Shown here piece after piece: positions 8,703-16,791 of a DNA stretch of 42,153 nucleotides (the first letter of the stretch is position 1; each line of letters starts with the position of its first letter). Origin of the DNA: an uncultured Pelagibacteraceae bacterium. Lineage in GTDB: Bacteria; Pseudomonadota; Alphaproteobacteria; Pelagibacterales; Pelagibacteraceae. The stretch covers positions 1-42,153 of the forward strand of contig CACGMC010000003.1 in assembly GCA_902574035.1 (NCBI GenBank). The letters are read 5' to 3'. Under the pieces are notes generated by a model, which worked only from the letters and a program-made list of their open reading frames with translations, made no database searches and was not told where the DNA came from. The position numbers and the translations under genes were made by a program.

Positions 8703-8730
8703 AAAAAAAGGGGGCAAAAATGCCCCCTCA
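8703..8730 (-). terminator. Intercistronic terminator-like hairpin between dctP and dctQ
   Basis: On the minus strand a perfect 7-bp stem (8727-8721 with 8716-8710, GGGGGCA/TGCCCCC) with a four-base loop is followed by seven T (complement of 8703-8709). It begins about 20 bases after the dctP stop. This is the form of an intrinsic terminator. Because dctQM lie downstream on the same strand, it probably works as a partial terminator or 3'-end stabiliser that leaves the binding protein in excess over the membrane subunits. Confidence 0.85.
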
Positions 8731-8747
8731 ATTTTTTTAGTTAAATA

Positions 8748-9896
8748 TTAGATTTTAACTTTAGCTAAAGAGCCGAATTCATTCTCATAAGCCAATTTAT
8801 AGTTAGGCTGATTCATGAGTAAGTATTTCATAACTCTTTTCGCATAAGCTTTTTGTGAGTTCACAACTTTCTTAAAGAAAGGATCTTTTTTGTTAAAGTC
8901 ACCTATAACTTTGTCCCAACCTTTAAGTTGTTGCGCTAAAATCTCATCTGAAGTTTGATAAACATTTACTTTATGTTGATTCATCAACTTAGATAAGTCA
9001 GCTGAGTATCTCACTAGAGCTTTAAAGTAGTTGTCTGTGTTCGCAGCATAAGCAGCGTTTTTAAGGATTGCCTGATGTTGAGGGCTTAATCCATTGAACG
9101 TTTTCTTATTTACTGGAATTTCAAACATCTCTTGTGATTGGTGGAAGCTTCCTAAGTGATAATGCTTAGAAACGTCTTGCATACCAAACTGTGAGTCTGA
9201 AGTAGGGTTGTTAAACTCCGCAGCTTCAATCAAACCTGTTTTCATTGCAGGTTGAATTTCACCGCCTGGAAGTTGTCTTACAACCATTCCCATAGCCGTT
9301 AAAACGTTAGTAGCTAAACCAACTGTTCTATATTTCATACCTTTAACATCAGACACTTTAGTTACGTTCTTTTTGAACCAACCAAATGGCTGTGCAGGCA
9401 TTGGCATATGGAAGAAACCAATATAATCAAAACCTACTTTTGCAAGTGTTTCGTCATAAAGTTTTCTACCTCCACCGTACTCCATCCATCCCATTACTTC
9501 TTGAGATGACATACCGTACGACGGACCTGTTCCGAATAGAGATGCTGCTGGATTTTTTCCATACCAGTAAGCTGTTACCCAGTGTCCCATATCTAGAACT
9601 CCAGAACTTACTGCTTGTCCGATCTCTGATGTTTTTACAACTGCACCAACTGGCTGAAGGTCAATTTTTAATTGTCCACCAGACATGTCGCTAACCATTT
9701 TTGCATAGTCTCCTGCCATTTCAAAAAATATGTTAGCTCCTGAAGGCCAAGCTGCTTGCATCTTTAAAGTCTTAGGAGCTCCTAAAGCAATGTTTGGCAT
9801 TGCTACAGTTGCTGCCGCTGCTGCACCTGTTGCAGCTGCTGCTTTAAAGAACTTACGTCTTGAAGGAGTTTTAACTCCTTTTATCTTTTTAGACAT
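8748..9896 (-). CDS. dctP: TRAP transporter periplasmic binding protein (DctP, TakP-like)
   Basis: A 382-residue binding protein exported by the Tat pathway: residues 12-18 read SRRKFFK, a full Tat motif, followed by an Ala-rich hydrophobic stretch and a likely cleavage after ALGA (about residue 40). The body shows DctP-family blocks, including VSSGVLDMGHWVTAYWYGKNP and VKGMKYRTVGLATNV, where the arginine corresponds to the one that binds the substrate carboxylate in this family. Overall look is closest to the TakP/2-oxoacid group, giving a small hydroxy- or oxo-acid as the likely ligand. A strong AAGGGGGG ribosome site precedes the ATG, and codon use is less A-rich than its neighbours, both suggesting high expression. 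Ligand is inferred from family and neighbouring enzymes. Confidence 0.93.
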   Translation of the reverse strand: MSKKIKGVKTPSRRKFFKAAAATGAAAAATVAMPNIALGAPKTLKMQAAWPSGANIFFEMAGDYAKMVSDMSGGQLKIDLQPVGAVVKTSEIGQAVSSGVLDMGHWVTAYWYGKNPAASLFGTGPSYGMSSQEVMGWMEYGGGRKLYDETLAKVGFDYIGFFHMPMPAQPFGWFKKNVTKVSDVKGMKYRTVGLATNVLTAMGMVVRQLPGGEIQPAMKTGLIEAAEFNNPTSDSQFGMQDVSKHYHLGSFHQSQEMFEIPVNKKTFNGLSPQHQAILKNAAYAANTDNYFKALVRYSADLSKLMNQHKVNVYQTSDEILAQQLKGWDKVIGDFNKKDPFFKKVVNSQKAYAKRVMKYLLMNQPNYKLAYENEFGSLAKVKI

Positions 9897-9935
9897 ATTT
9901 GTCCCCCCTTAATTATTAATAATTAAAATTATTTA

Positions 9936-9964
9936 AACATATTAATTTTTGAGAGTCTCACCAA
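9936..9964 (-). promoter_or_regulatory. dctP: Candidate promoter of dctP
   Basis: On the minus strand TTGGTG (complement of 9959-9964) lies 17 bases upstream of TATGTT (complement of 9936-9941), about 40 bases before the dctP start. Both boxes are fair matches to the housekeeping sigma consensus and the spacing is ideal. A short GAGA-n-TCTC dyad overlaps the start of the spacer. In such AT-rich DNA chance matches are common, so this is a suggestion only. Confidence 0.4.
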
Positions 9965-10016
9965 AATTTAAATAATTTGACGCTTACAACCTTTGCTAGA
10001 ATATAAGAATAAATGT

Positions 10017-10970
10017 TTAAATTACTTTGTTTTTGCAGCTACCAGTTTTAAAAAACTCATCGATATTATCTATGGCTAAATTCCCCATAGCAGTTCGAGT
10101 TTGTTTTGAGGCACTACCTAAATGAGGAAGAATAAAAGCACTTTTATGTTTTAAATAACCTGGATTTAAATTTGGCTCTCCCTGATAAACGTCTAATCCA
10201 ACAGCATAAACTTTTCTAGAATTAAGAGCTTCGATTAAAGCTTCATCATCAACGATATCACCCCTTGCAACATTTGTTACGACGGCTCCAGTCGGCAAAT
10301 ATTCTAAAGTTTTTTTGTTAATCAAATTTGTAGTTTCCTTTGTTGCAGGGCAACAAACGGACAATACGTCAGCAACGCTCATCAAGCTTTTTAGATCCTT
10401 ATGGTAAGTGGCTCCATTTTCTTTATCTTTACTAAGTTTTGATCGATTATGATAATGTATTATCATTCCCAAAGATTTTGCAATACTTGCTATTTTTTGA
10501 CCTATTCTGCCCATGCCTAGAATACCTAATCTTGTTCCTGTCAATTGTTTTCCTATCAAATAATCAGCAGACCATTTCCAATTGGACTCTCTAGCAGCTT
10601 CAATTCCTTCAGGCGCTCTTCTGCAGGCACCTAATATTAATAAAATTCCAATTTCAGCTGTAGCGTCAGTCAAAACGTCAGGGGTGTTGGTTACAATTAT
10701 ATTTCTTTTTTTGGCTGCTTCTAAATCAATATTTCCGAATCCTACTGCAAAGTTTGATAATATTTTAATACTACCTGGTAATTTATTTATAGTTGCAGCA
10801 TCCAATTTATCCGTTAGAGCAGATAAAATTCCGTCACATCCTTCACTTAGCTTAATCATTTTTTCTTGTGAATGTAATTCATCATTTGAATTAAATTTTG
10901 CATCAAAAATTTTGCTAGCTTTGTCTTCACAAGATCTAAGTAGTCTTCTAGTGATTAGAATTTTTTTCAT
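10017..10970 (-). CDS. D-2-hydroxyacid dehydrogenase (glyoxylate/hydroxypyruvate reductase type)
   Basis: A 317-residue NAD(P)-dependent reductase that reduces 2-oxo acids such as glyoxylate, hydroxypyruvate or pyruvate to D-2-hydroxy acids, or the reverse. The nucleotide fold carries GMGRIG at 152-157, and the HNRS segment (Arg176) after the second strand suggests NADPH binding. The catalytic set is Arg236 in NVARGDIVDDEAL, Glu265 in YQGEP and His283 in HLGSAS. It is eight bases downstream of the D-lactate dehydrogenase-type gene and 120 bases upstream of dctP, so it belongs to the hydroxyacid cluster. The exact substrate is not resolved. Confidence 0.9.
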   Translation of the reverse strand: MKKILITRRLLRSCEDKASKIFDAKFNSNDELHSQEKMIKLSEGCDGILSALTDKLDAATINKLPGSIKILSNFAVGFGNIDLEAAKKRNIIVTNTPDVLTDATAEIGILLILGACRRAPEGIEAARESNWKWSADYLIGKQLTGTRLGILGMGRIGQKIASIAKSLGMIIHYHNRSKLSKDKENGATYHKDLKSLMSVADVLSVCCPATKETTNLINKKTLEYLPTGAVVTNVARGDIVDDEALIEALNSRKVYAVGLDVYQGEPNLNPGYLKHKSAFILPHLGSASKQTRTAMGNLAIDNIDEFFKTGSCKNKVI

Positions 10971-10978
10971 TTAGAATA

Positions 10979-12352
10979 TTAGTTTAAATCAAAAATCTTG
11001 CCAGGATTCATAATATTATTAGGATCAAGAGTTCGTTTTATAGATTTCATTACTGGGATATTATCTCCATGTTCTTTTAAAAGATATTCTTTTTTATGAA
11101 GTCCTATTCCATGTTCACCAGTAATAGTTCCTTTTAATTCTAATGTTTTCTTAATTAGTAAATCACTGAACTCTCTAATCTTTTTGTAAGTTTCCTTTTT
11201 TTTAGGATCATAGGGCAAAATCACATGAAAATTCCCATCTCCTAAGTGTCCAACCATTGGAGCTCTTAGTCCAAATTTTTTTGTTTCCTCTTCCGCAAAA
11301 TTTACGCACTCAGTTATTTTTGAAATCGGAAGACATACATCTGTTGAATAAACTCTTCCATTTTTGATCAATGCTTTCACTGAATAATAAACATCCCACC
11401 GAGCTTGCCATAATTTGTTTCTTTCTGCTAAATCTTTAGCCCACTTGAAAGAGCTTCCGTTGTTGTCATTAGATATTTCTTCGACAACTTTTATATTTTC
11501 TTTATTAGAAGACTCTGATCCATGGAATTCAAAAAACAATGTTGGTAATACCTTAAGATCCTTTAACTTCGAATAGTTAATACTTATATCCATTTGATCT
11601 TTATTTAGCATTTCAATTCTTGCAATAGGCACACCGTATTGAATAATTTGTTGTGCAGTTTTAACTGCATCTTCTAATGATTGGAAATGGCAAACTGCAC
11701 TCATAATACTCTCTGGTATAGGGGACAATCTTAATTGTATTTCAGTGATGATTCCAAGCGTACCCTCTGAACCAATAAACAAATTTGTTAAATTATATCC
11801 AGCTGAAGTCTTTTTGGTTCTACTTCCAGTATTTATTATATCGCCATTAGGAAGAACAACTGTTAAACCTGTAATTACTGTTTTCATGGTTCCATATTTT
11901 ACAGCCATCGTTCCAGAAGCTGAGGTTGAGGCCATACCTCCAATTGCAGCGTTAGCGCCAGGGTCAATTGGGAAAAAAACTCCATCCTCTCTTAAATAGT
12001 CATTTAATTGTTCTTTAGTCACACATGCTTGAACTCTACAATCGAAATCCTCAACATTTACACTTAAAATTTTATTCATCTTTTCTAAAGAAATAGTAAT
12101 GCCTTTGTCATTTCCTACAACATTTCCCTCTAAAGAGGTTCCTGTTCCAAATGGTACAACTGGAACTTTATGATGATTACAAAGTTTTAAAATTTTTGAG
12201 ACTTCTTCGTTTGTTTCTGGAAAAACTACTGCTTGAGATAAAACTGGATCAAAGGTGTCCTCGCCTCTAGCGTAATTAGACCTTGTCGAGACAGATGTAG
12301 AAAATCTGCCGTTAAAAATTTTTTTTAGTTCTGATTGAACTTGTTCATTCAT
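10979..12352 (-). CDS. dld: FAD-linked D-2-hydroxyacid dehydrogenase (D-lactate dehydrogenase, cytochrome type)
   Basis: A 457-residue flavoprotein of the vanillyl-alcohol-oxidase fold. The FAD-binding part has VPFGTGTSLEGN, FFPIDPGANAAIGGMAST, ASGTMAVKYGTM and FIGSEGTLGIITEI; the C-terminal half contains VGHLGDGNFHVILPYDP and GEHGIGLHKK. This pattern matches single-subunit D-lactate dehydrogenases of the mitochondrial/cytochrome type better than the multi-subunit GlcD of glycolate oxidase, and no glcE or glcF is present. It would feed electrons from D-lactate or a related D-2-hydroxy acid into the respiratory chain. Eight bases separate it from the reductase gene. Gene symbol is by resemblance. 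Confidence 0.85.
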   Translation of the reverse strand: MNEQVQSELKKIFNGRFSTSVSTRSNYARGEDTFDPVLSQAVVFPETNEEVSKILKLCNHHKVPVVPFGTGTSLEGNVVGNDKGITISLEKMNKILSVNVEDFDCRVQACVTKEQLNDYLREDGVFFPIDPGANAAIGGMASTSASGTMAVKYGTMKTVITGLTVVLPNGDIINTGSRTKKTSAGYNLTNLFIGSEGTLGIITEIQLRLSPIPESIMSAVCHFQSLEDAVKTAQQIIQYGVPIARIEMLNKDQMDISINYSKLKDLKVLPTLFFEFHGSESSNKENIKVVEEISNDNNGSSFKWAKDLAERNKLWQARWDVYYSVKALIKNGRVYSTDVCLPISKITECVNFAEEETKKFGLRAPMVGHLGDGNFHVILPYDPKKKETYKKIREFSDLLIKKTLELKGTITGEHGIGLHKKEYLLKEHGDNIPVMKSIKRTLDPNNIMNPGKIFDLN

Positions 12353-12390
12353 AAAGAGAGATATTAATTGAAATTTGAAGAAAATACAGC

Positions 12391-13557
12391 CTATTTAGCT
12401 AACATTTTTTTTATGTTTTCAAGAGCTTGTGAAATATTAGCTTGTGAGGCAGCAAAACTAAATCTTACATAATCTTTTGCAGTCTTTCCGAATGCCGTTC
12501 CAGGCACTATGGCAACACCAGCTTCATGCATACATTTTTTTGCGAACTCCGCACCATTCATCCCTGTACCTATAACCTTTGGAAAAGCATAAAAAGCTCC
12601 GCCTGGCAAACTACATTCTACGCCTGGAAGATTGTTTAAACCTTCATGAATGAGTTTTCTTCTAATTGTGAACTTATTCATCATGTGATCTATCGATTCG
12701 TCCGAACCATCTAAAGCAGCGATGCCTGCAAATTGTGCAGCTGCATTTACACAAGAAACACTATTTATTAATAATTTATTTACATGTTCAACTAATTTTT
12801 CTGGCCAGAAACTCCAACCGAGTCTCCATCCTGTCATAGAGTATGCTTTACTCCATCCTTCAAGAACAATTAATCTCTCTCTGAGTTCAGGGTAATTAAA
12901 AAATGTAGGCATCTCTTTTCCGTCAAATATTTGTCTACTATAAATCTCATCACTTAAAATAGTAACATGAGGATGCTTTTTGAGTCCTTCTGCCAAAACA
13001 TCGATATCAGATTTATCAACAAAACTTCCTGTAGGATTATTTGGATTGATTAAAACTAGTAGTCTAGTTTTATCAGTTATTAATGATAAAATTTTTTCTG
13101 GATTAAATTTCAAATCTTTATCCTCAGTTAAATCGTAAGGAACAGGTTTTGCTCCTGTAAAATTTATCATAGACTCGTAAATTGGAAATGCTGGTGTTGG
13201 GTGAATTATTTCGACGCCAGGTTCGCCAAAACATTGAATTGCATAACTCATCGTCGGCTTTCCGCCTGGCATTATTATAATTCTTTCTGGGTCAACATCT
13301 TGATTGTATAGTTTTTTAATCTTTCTGGTAACTGCCTGTCTACATTCTAGAATTCCATTCGATAAAACATAACCGTGATGACCGTCATCTAATGCTTTCT
13401 TTGCAGCATCAACGATATGTTTTGGAGTTTTAAAATCTGGCTGACCTAATCCAAGGTGTATCATCGGCTTGCCTGTTGCTTCTAATTTTTTAGCCTCTGC
13501 CAGAACGCTGAAAGCAGTTTCTGTTCCTAATCTATCTAAACTTTTTGCTAATTTCAT
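12391..13557 (-). CDS. Class I/II PLP-dependent aminotransferase
   Basis: A 388-residue fold-type I aminotransferase. Key features are LGLGQPDFKTP near the N-terminus, NPNNPTGS at 171-178, SDEIYSRQIF at 202-211 and the PLP lysine Lys237 in GWSKAYSMTGWRLGW. A Phe-Ala-Ala segment near the C-terminus follows the substrate-binding arginine in YVRFSFAA. Members of this group transaminate aspartate, alanine or aromatic amino acids. Lying between the D- and L-hydroxyacid dehydrogenases, it probably converts a resulting 2-oxo acid to an amino acid, or supplies one; the substrate is not determined by sequence. Confidence 0.9.
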   Translation of the reverse strand: MKLAKSLDRLGTETAFSVLAEAKKLEATGKPMIHLGLGQPDFKTPKHIVDAAKKALDDGHHGYVLSNGILECRQAVTRKIKKLYNQDVDPERIIIMPGGKPTMSYAIQCFGEPGVEIIHPTPAFPIYESMINFTGAKPVPYDLTEDKDLKFNPEKILSLITDKTRLLVLINPNNPTGSFVDKSDIDVLAEGLKKHPHVTILSDEIYSRQIFDGKEMPTFFNYPELRERLIVLEGWSKAYSMTGWRLGWSFWPEKLVEHVNKLLINSVSCVNAAAQFAGIAALDGSDESIDHMMNKFTIRRKLIHEGLNNLPGVECSLPGGAFYAFPKVIGTGMNGAEFAKKCMHEAGVAIVPGTAFGKTAKDYVRFSFAASQANISQALENIKKMLAK

Positions 13558-13574
13558 ATCTAATATTAGAATCC

Positions 13575-14726
13575 TTAGTCCCTAAATGCAAGATTCTCTT
13601 TAGACAAATCTCCTATGTTTTTTTTACCCAAAAGTATCATATCTCTTCTTAGTTCCTCTTTCATTCTTTGAAGCATAATTTCTACACCTTTTTGCCCTCC
13701 AGCACTTAATGCAAATAGAAATCCTTTTCCAAAGCTACAGGCTGTTGCCCCAAGAGACAAAGCTTTTAAAACATGAGTTCCTCTTCTTATGCCTCCATCT
13801 ACTATTATCTCTATTTTGCCGCCGACAGCATCAACGATTTTTTCTAGTTGATCAAACGGCGCTCTTGATCCATCAAGTTGTCTACCTCCATGATTTGATA
13901 ACATTATTGCACTGGCGCCTATATCAATAGCTCTTTTAGCGTCCTCGACTGACATAACACCCTTTAAAGCAAATGGCCCACCCCATCTTTTAATACAATA
14001 TTCAGCATCCTTCCAACTCATAGCTGGATCATATTGTTCATTAATATATTCCATAACTCCTTTAGCAATAGAAGAACTTTTTTTTACAAACTGAGAAACA
14101 TTTGGTAATTGAAATTTTTCATGAGTAAGATAATTAATTGTCCACATTGGATGGGTTGCAAAACTCATTAAACTTTTCAAAGTTAATTTTGGAGGTGTTG
14201 TAAAACCCCATTTATGATCTCTTTCGCGGTTTCCTGCAACTATTGTATCTACGGTAAGACACATTGCATTAAAACCCGAGCTCTTACATCTATCAATTAA
14301 ATTATCGGTTAATCCTTGGGTTTTGTGAATGTATATTTGAAACATTTTTGGTCCGCTTGCTGTATTTGCGATTTCTTCTATAGAAGAGGTTGCCATTGTT
14401 GACATGCTATAAAAAGTACCAAACTTTTCTGCAGCTCTTGCGCTAGCTTTATCTCCTTCATGATGAAAAAGTCTTTGCATAGCTACTGGCGATAGAAATA
14501 AAGGCATATCTATTTTAGATCCTAGAACTTTAGTTGATAAGTCAGGCTCGCCTACACTAGCCAAAATATTGGGTACTAAATCACACTTTGAAAAAGAATC
14601 CGTATTTCTTTTAAGAGTTACCTCATCGTCAGATCCTCCATCAATATAATGAAATATTGGAGCGGGTAATTTTTTTTTAGCTACTCTTCTAAAATCTTCA
14701 AAATTAAAATTATCTTCAAGACTCAT
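13575..14726 (-). CDS. FMN-dependent alpha-hydroxyacid dehydrogenase, copy 1 (LldD-like)
   Basis: A 383-residue (S)-2-hydroxyacid dehydrogenase of the glycolate oxidase/L-lactate dehydrogenase TIM-barrel family. Active-site residues are present by family comparison: Tyr27 in FHYIDGG, Tyr132, Asp160 in LTVDT, Lys255 in FALKGVMS, and His279 with Arg282 in SNHGGRQLDGS. Asp310 and Arg314 in VDGGIRRGTH are kept, but the flavin-phosphate arginine normally found in GRP is Lys334 (FGKGF). It aligns without gaps to the upstream copy over its full length, and its ATG overlaps that gene's stop by one base, showing a tandem duplication. Likely substrate is L-lactate or another L-2-hydroxy acid. Confidence 0.92.
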   Translation of the reverse strand: MSLEDNFNFEDFRRVAKKKLPAPIFHYIDGGSDDEVTLKRNTDSFSKCDLVPNILASVGEPDLSTKVLGSKIDMPLFLSPVAMQRLFHHEGDKASARAAEKFGTFYSMSTMATSSIEEIANTASGPKMFQIYIHKTQGLTDNLIDRCKSSGFNAMCLTVDTIVAGNRERDHKWGFTTPPKLTLKSLMSFATHPMWTINYLTHEKFQLPNVSQFVKKSSSIAKGVMEYINEQYDPAMSWKDAEYCIKRWGGPFALKGVMSVEDAKRAIDIGASAIMLSNHGGRQLDGSRAPFDQLEKIVDAVGGKIEIIVDGGIRRGTHVLKALSLGATACSFGKGFLFALSAGGQKGVEIMLQRMKEELRRDMILLGKKNIGDLSKENLAFRD

Positions 14727-15877
14727 TACTTTCTGAATCTTAAATTTTTTCTACTTAGTTCGCTTATCTTTGTACAACCCATTAGTTTCATATCTCTCTC
14801 TAGCTCAGCTTTGTACTGACCTAGAGCTCTTTCAACGCCAGCTTGACCTGCTGCAGCCAAAGCGTATAAATAAAGTCTTCCGCCAGAGCATGCTTTTGCA
14901 CCTAATGATAAAGCTTTCAGCATATGGGTTCCTCTATGAATTCCACCTTCACAAATAACATCTAGTTTATCTCCTACGGCGTCAACTATTTCAGCTAATT
15001 GGTCGAAAGGAGATCTTGACCCATCGAGTTGTCTTCCTCCGTGATTTGAAACCATAATTCCAGTACATCCAATGTCTACAGCTCTTTTAGCATCCTCAAC
15101 ACTCATTACACCTTTTAGTGCAAAATGCCCTCCCCACTGGGCACAAAGTTTTTCAGCGTCTTTCCAATTCATAGATTGATCTAGCATTGTAGAAAAATAG
15201 TTTCCTATTGAGGTATTGGTGCTAGTTCCAGCTTCGAGATGATCTTGTATGTGTGGTAATTCAAATTTACCTTTAGTGAGATAATTTATACCCCACATTG
15301 GCTTTGTTGCGAAACTAAATAAGCTTGCTAGAGTTAATTTTGGAGGAGATGTGAAGCCTGTCCTTAAATCTCTTTCTCTATTTCCTCCTGTAATTGTATC
15401 TACAGTTAAAGCCATCACATCGAATTTTGCGGCTTTGGCTCTTTCTAAGCAAGAAGTATTTAAACCTCTATCTTTATGAAAATAAAACTGAAACATCTTT
15501 GGGGTGTTAATCATAGAAGATATTTCTTCAACGCTAACTGTTGCTAAGGCTGAAACACCAAACATAGTATTAAATTTCTGCGCTGCTTTTCCTACAGCTC
15601 TTTCACCATCATAATGAAAAAGTCTTTGTAATGCAGTTGGTGCTAGGTAAAATGGTAAGTCTAGTTTTTTTCCAAATATTGTGGTTGATAGATCAACATT
15701 CTCCACACCTCTTAAAACATTAGGAACTAAATCTACATCATCAAACGCACTTGTGTTTCTAGCATACGTAACTTCATCATCAGCAGCTCCATCTATATAA
15801 TGAAATATTGGACTAGGCAGTTTTCTTTTTGCTAATTTACGAAAGTCGCTAAAGTTATGACAATTTTTTAATGACAT
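14726..15877 (-). CDS. FMN-dependent alpha-hydroxyacid dehydrogenase, copy 2 (LldD-like)
   Basis: The paralogue and upstream neighbour of copy 1, also 383 residues. It retains Tyr27, Tyr132, Asp160, Lys255, His279 and Arg282. It differs at the flavin loop: the usual Asp-Gly-Gly is CEGG (Glu310), the usual arginine at 314 is His (GGIHRG), whereas Arg334 (GGRLYLY) is kept. These changes are the reverse of those in copy 1. The start codon abuts the end of the PagL-like gene with no spacer. It probably oxidises an L-2-hydroxy acid in the cytoplasm or at the inner membrane face; whether both copies act on the same substrate, or together as one enzyme, is unknown. Confidence 0.9.
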   Translation of the reverse strand: MSLKNCHNFSDFRKLAKRKLPSPIFHYIDGAADDEVTYARNTSAFDDVDLVPNVLRGVENVDLSTTIFGKKLDLPFYLAPTALQRLFHYDGERAVGKAAQKFNTMFGVSALATVSVEEISSMINTPKMFQFYFHKDRGLNTSCLERAKAAKFDVMALTVDTITGGNRERDLRTGFTSPPKLTLASLFSFATKPMWGINYLTKGKFELPHIQDHLEAGTSTNTSIGNYFSTMLDQSMNWKDAEKLCAQWGGHFALKGVMSVEDAKRAVDIGCTGIMVSNHGGRQLDGSRSPFDQLAEIVDAVGDKLDVICEGGIHRGTHMLKALSLGAKACSGGRLYLYALAAAGQAGVERALGQYKAELERDMKLMGCTKISELSRKNLRFRK

Positions 15878-16378
15878 TTAAAACTTTGATGAAAATATTA
15901 ATTGTTGATTGTCTGTTCCAGGATTGGTATTTCCCCAATCATTATTTGATATATGGCTGTAACTGTAACCAAGTTTTGAATCTTTAAAAATATCAAAGCC
16001 GACTTTAATCTCACTTTTGAATTCTAATGCGCTGCCAAGATCTTTTCCGCTACCTTTTTCATAATAGCCCGGAGTAAAACTTGGAGAAATATTCATAGGA
16101 CCTAAATTATATTGTCCTTCAACTCCAGTATAGAAATACGCTGAATTTTTTCCAGTTACAAAAGCTCCACTTACAGGTGCAAGCTTGCCTAAAAAAGTAT
16201 TTCTGAATAATTCGGTGTTTCTGTGTTCAATTCCAATTAAATTAGTTTGGTCATCTCCTTCTTTATCTATAACATCAAATGTTCCAGTATAAACTGAGAT
16301 GTCTAAGTTTTCACTTAATACAATTGTTTGTTTAAAAGCGAAAAGTAAAAAAATATATACAATAAACTTTAATTTCAT
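15878..16378 (-). CDS. PagL-like lipid A 3-O-deacylase / acyloxyacyl hydrolase
   Basis: A 166-residue outer-membrane beta-barrel protein. A signal peptide occupies about residues 1-22, and the protein ends in Phe as outer-membrane proteins usually do. The C-terminal half carries the PagL signature: LEFKSEIKVGF, then SHISNNDWG with His142 and Ser144, followed by NPGTD. In characterised PagL the catalytic acid lies 14 residues after the histidine and is Glu; here that position is Asp156. The enzyme would remove the 3-O-linked acyl chain from lipid A. It sits between ccmH and the hydroxyacid genes, with no evident functional link to either. Confidence 0.82.
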   Translation of the reverse strand: MKLKFIVYIFLLFAFKQTIVLSENLDISVYTGTFDVIDKEGDDQTNLIGIEHRNTELFRNTFLGKLAPVSGAFVTGKNSAYFYTGVEGQYNLGPMNISPSFTPGYYEKGSGKDLGSALEFKSEIKVGFDIFKDSKLGYSYSHISNNDWGNTNPGTDNQQLIFSSKF

Positions 16379-16428
16379 AACTATAAATTACTACGTAAAT
16401 TCAAAAATGTATAGTCAGTAAGACAAAA

Positions 16429-16791
16429 TTACTGTTTACCTCTTTTTAGATATTTGAAAATCAATAATCCACCAAAAACCAAAACTATATAAGGAGAAAA
16501 CCACAATAATGAATTTATATAATTAAATTTAGGTTTATAAATAATCCATTCCCCATATTTTTCGGCCAAAAATTCATAAATTTCTTTTTCATTATCTCCT
16601 TGATCTATTTTATCTCTAACTACAATTTTAATAGTTTGCGCGAAATCTGAATTGGACTCTGCGATAGATTGTCCTTGGCATACTATACATCTAAGATTTT
16701 TGAAAATTTTTGTCTCTAATTTATTTATATCGGCAGAGCTAGGCTCTACGAAAAAAATACAAAAAAATATTATTAAAAATTTATTTTTCAT
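16429..16791 (-). CDS. ccmH: Cytochrome c maturation protein CcmH (thioredoxin-like reductant subunit)
   Basis: A 120-residue protein with a signal peptide (about 1-20), the redox motif LRCIVCQGQSI (Cys35, Cys38), the conserved EFLAEKYGEWIIYKP block and one C-terminal membrane helix (about 90-110). It keeps apocytochrome c cysteines reduced for heme ligation. This is the short form without the TPR-containing CcmI part that is fused in enterobacteria; no separate ccmI follows. The start overlaps ccmG by 11 bases. Confidence 0.93.
   Translation of the reverse strand: MKNKFLIIFFCIFFVEPSSADINKLETKIFKNLRCIVCQGQSIAESNSDFAQTIKIVVRDKIDQGDNEKEIYEFLAEKYGEWIIYKPKFNYINSLLWFSPYIVLVFGGLLIFKYLKRGKQ

Noticed and set aside
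9386-9694. Plus-strand open frame of 102 codons
   Set aside because: Antisense to dctP, with no recognisable protein features; produced by the codon bias of the highly expressed gene.
9951-9959. Short GAGA-n-TCTC dyad upstream of dctP as an operator
   Set aside because: Only four base pairs per arm, too short to support by itself.
10582-10974. Plus-strand open frame of 130 codons
   Set aside because: Antisense to the 2-hydroxyacid dehydrogenase, whose catalytic residues are all in the minus-strand frame.
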